Source: Prorocentrum cordatum
Taxonomy: Eukaryota > Sar > Dinophyceae > Prorocentrales > Prorocentraceae
Assembly (NCBI GenBank): GCA_963575745.1
Contig: CAUYUJ010016896.1
Coordinates: forward strand, 185,001 to 210,984
Direction of reading: 5' to 3'
Length of the DNA stretch: 25,984 nucleotides
The translations under genes and the position numbers were made by a program. The notes under the pieces were generated by a model, which saw only the letters and a program-made list of their open reading frames with translations, did not search any database and was not told where the DNA came from. Below, piece by piece: positions 25,649-25,984 of this stretch (its first letter is position 1; every line of letters starts with the position of its first letter).

Positions 25649-25910
25649 TCTTGCACTTGCTCATGGCTCATCCATCTCTCCTCCCCCTTACCACCCTGCT
25701 ATTCTCCCCTCCTCTGCCCATCCCTTCCTCCTCCCTCTTGCGTCCTGCTCCTCTCCTGGCCAGCAAGCAGCCCCAAAACTACCACCTGGAGGTCGGTGTG
25801 CGGCACCCCCCTCCCCCCACAGGCTTCCGTGGAGGGAGTGAACCAGCCCAGGCTCTGAGGACACGCCTTGCGCGGCGGCGCTTCGCGGAGGAGGTACAAG
25901 GAGAAGGAGA
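25649..25910. other. No gene seen; pyrimidine-rich to about 25760
   Basis: C/T-rich then mixed sequence with no coding or repeat evidence. Confidence 0.4.
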
Positions 25911-25984
25911 ACGACGACGACGACGACGACAACGACGACGACGACGAAGACGACGCCGACGGAGGCGGCGGCGGCGGCGGCGGC
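25911..25984. repeat. (ACG)n then (GGC)n tract at window end
   Basis: ACG units with AAC and AAG interruptions pass into GGC units and run off the window. Confidence 0.9.

Noticed and set aside
1-25984. Dinoflagellate spliced-leader relics, tRNA and rRNA genes
   Set aside because: None was seen by eye on either strand; a covariance-model and leader-sequence search would be needed to exclude them.

Overview
The window looks like nuclear DNA from a large, repeat-rich protist genome, most probably a dinoflagellate. This is inferred from high GC, very sparse coding, many short terminal-inverted-repeat (TIR) elements, long GGA/TCC tracts and one decayed LINE-type retrotransposon. No host gene could be identified with confidence. 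I saw no rRNA, tRNA, CRISPR array or spliced-leader relic. Most long open frames outside the retrotransposon are by-products of GC-rich DNA or of trinucleotide tracts that are open in several frames at once.

Layout. 1-4200: short duplications, a hairpin, an (ACG)16 tract, a degenerate TIR element (about 2064-2198) and a repeat pair rich in alternating CG (2421-2597 and 3738-3925). 4200-8700: a large GGA expansion inside a duplicated sequence, pyrimidine-rich DNA, a well-preserved 149-bp TIR element (5871-6019), TCC and TC tracts, a decayed ATGC-type satellite (about 7640-8300) and a long hairpin (8591-8715). 8700-13384: AT-rich and pyrimidine-rich tracts, minisatellites, a 205-bp TIR element (10785-10989), a 410-bp TCC tract and a perfect 151-bp tandem duplication running up to a 100-N assembly gap (13385-13484).

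13690-20785 is the main feature: a plus-strand non-LTR retrotransposon of about 7 kb with an A-rich composition unlike its surroundings. Its parts, in order, are an acidic coiled-coil ORF1 and an ORF2 with RNase H, APE-like endonuclease, reverse transcriptase, a basic C-terminal region and two C2H2 zinc fingers. RNase H upstream of the endonuclease is opposite to the usual LINE order. The copy is dead: several in-frame stops and frameshifts interrupt it, and key residues of the endonuclease and reverse transcriptase are replaced, yet the RNase H catalytic tetrad is intact. A small GC-rich repeat (20434-20550), also present inverted at 11018-11133, lies near its 3' end.

20786-25984: an 11-bp minisatellite bracketed by a 36-bp repeat, a 206-bp palindrome (21265-21470), further TCC/GGA tracts, a tandem array (22917-23130), an AT microsatellite, a 121-bp inverted repeat (24731-24851) and trinucleotide tracts to the window end.
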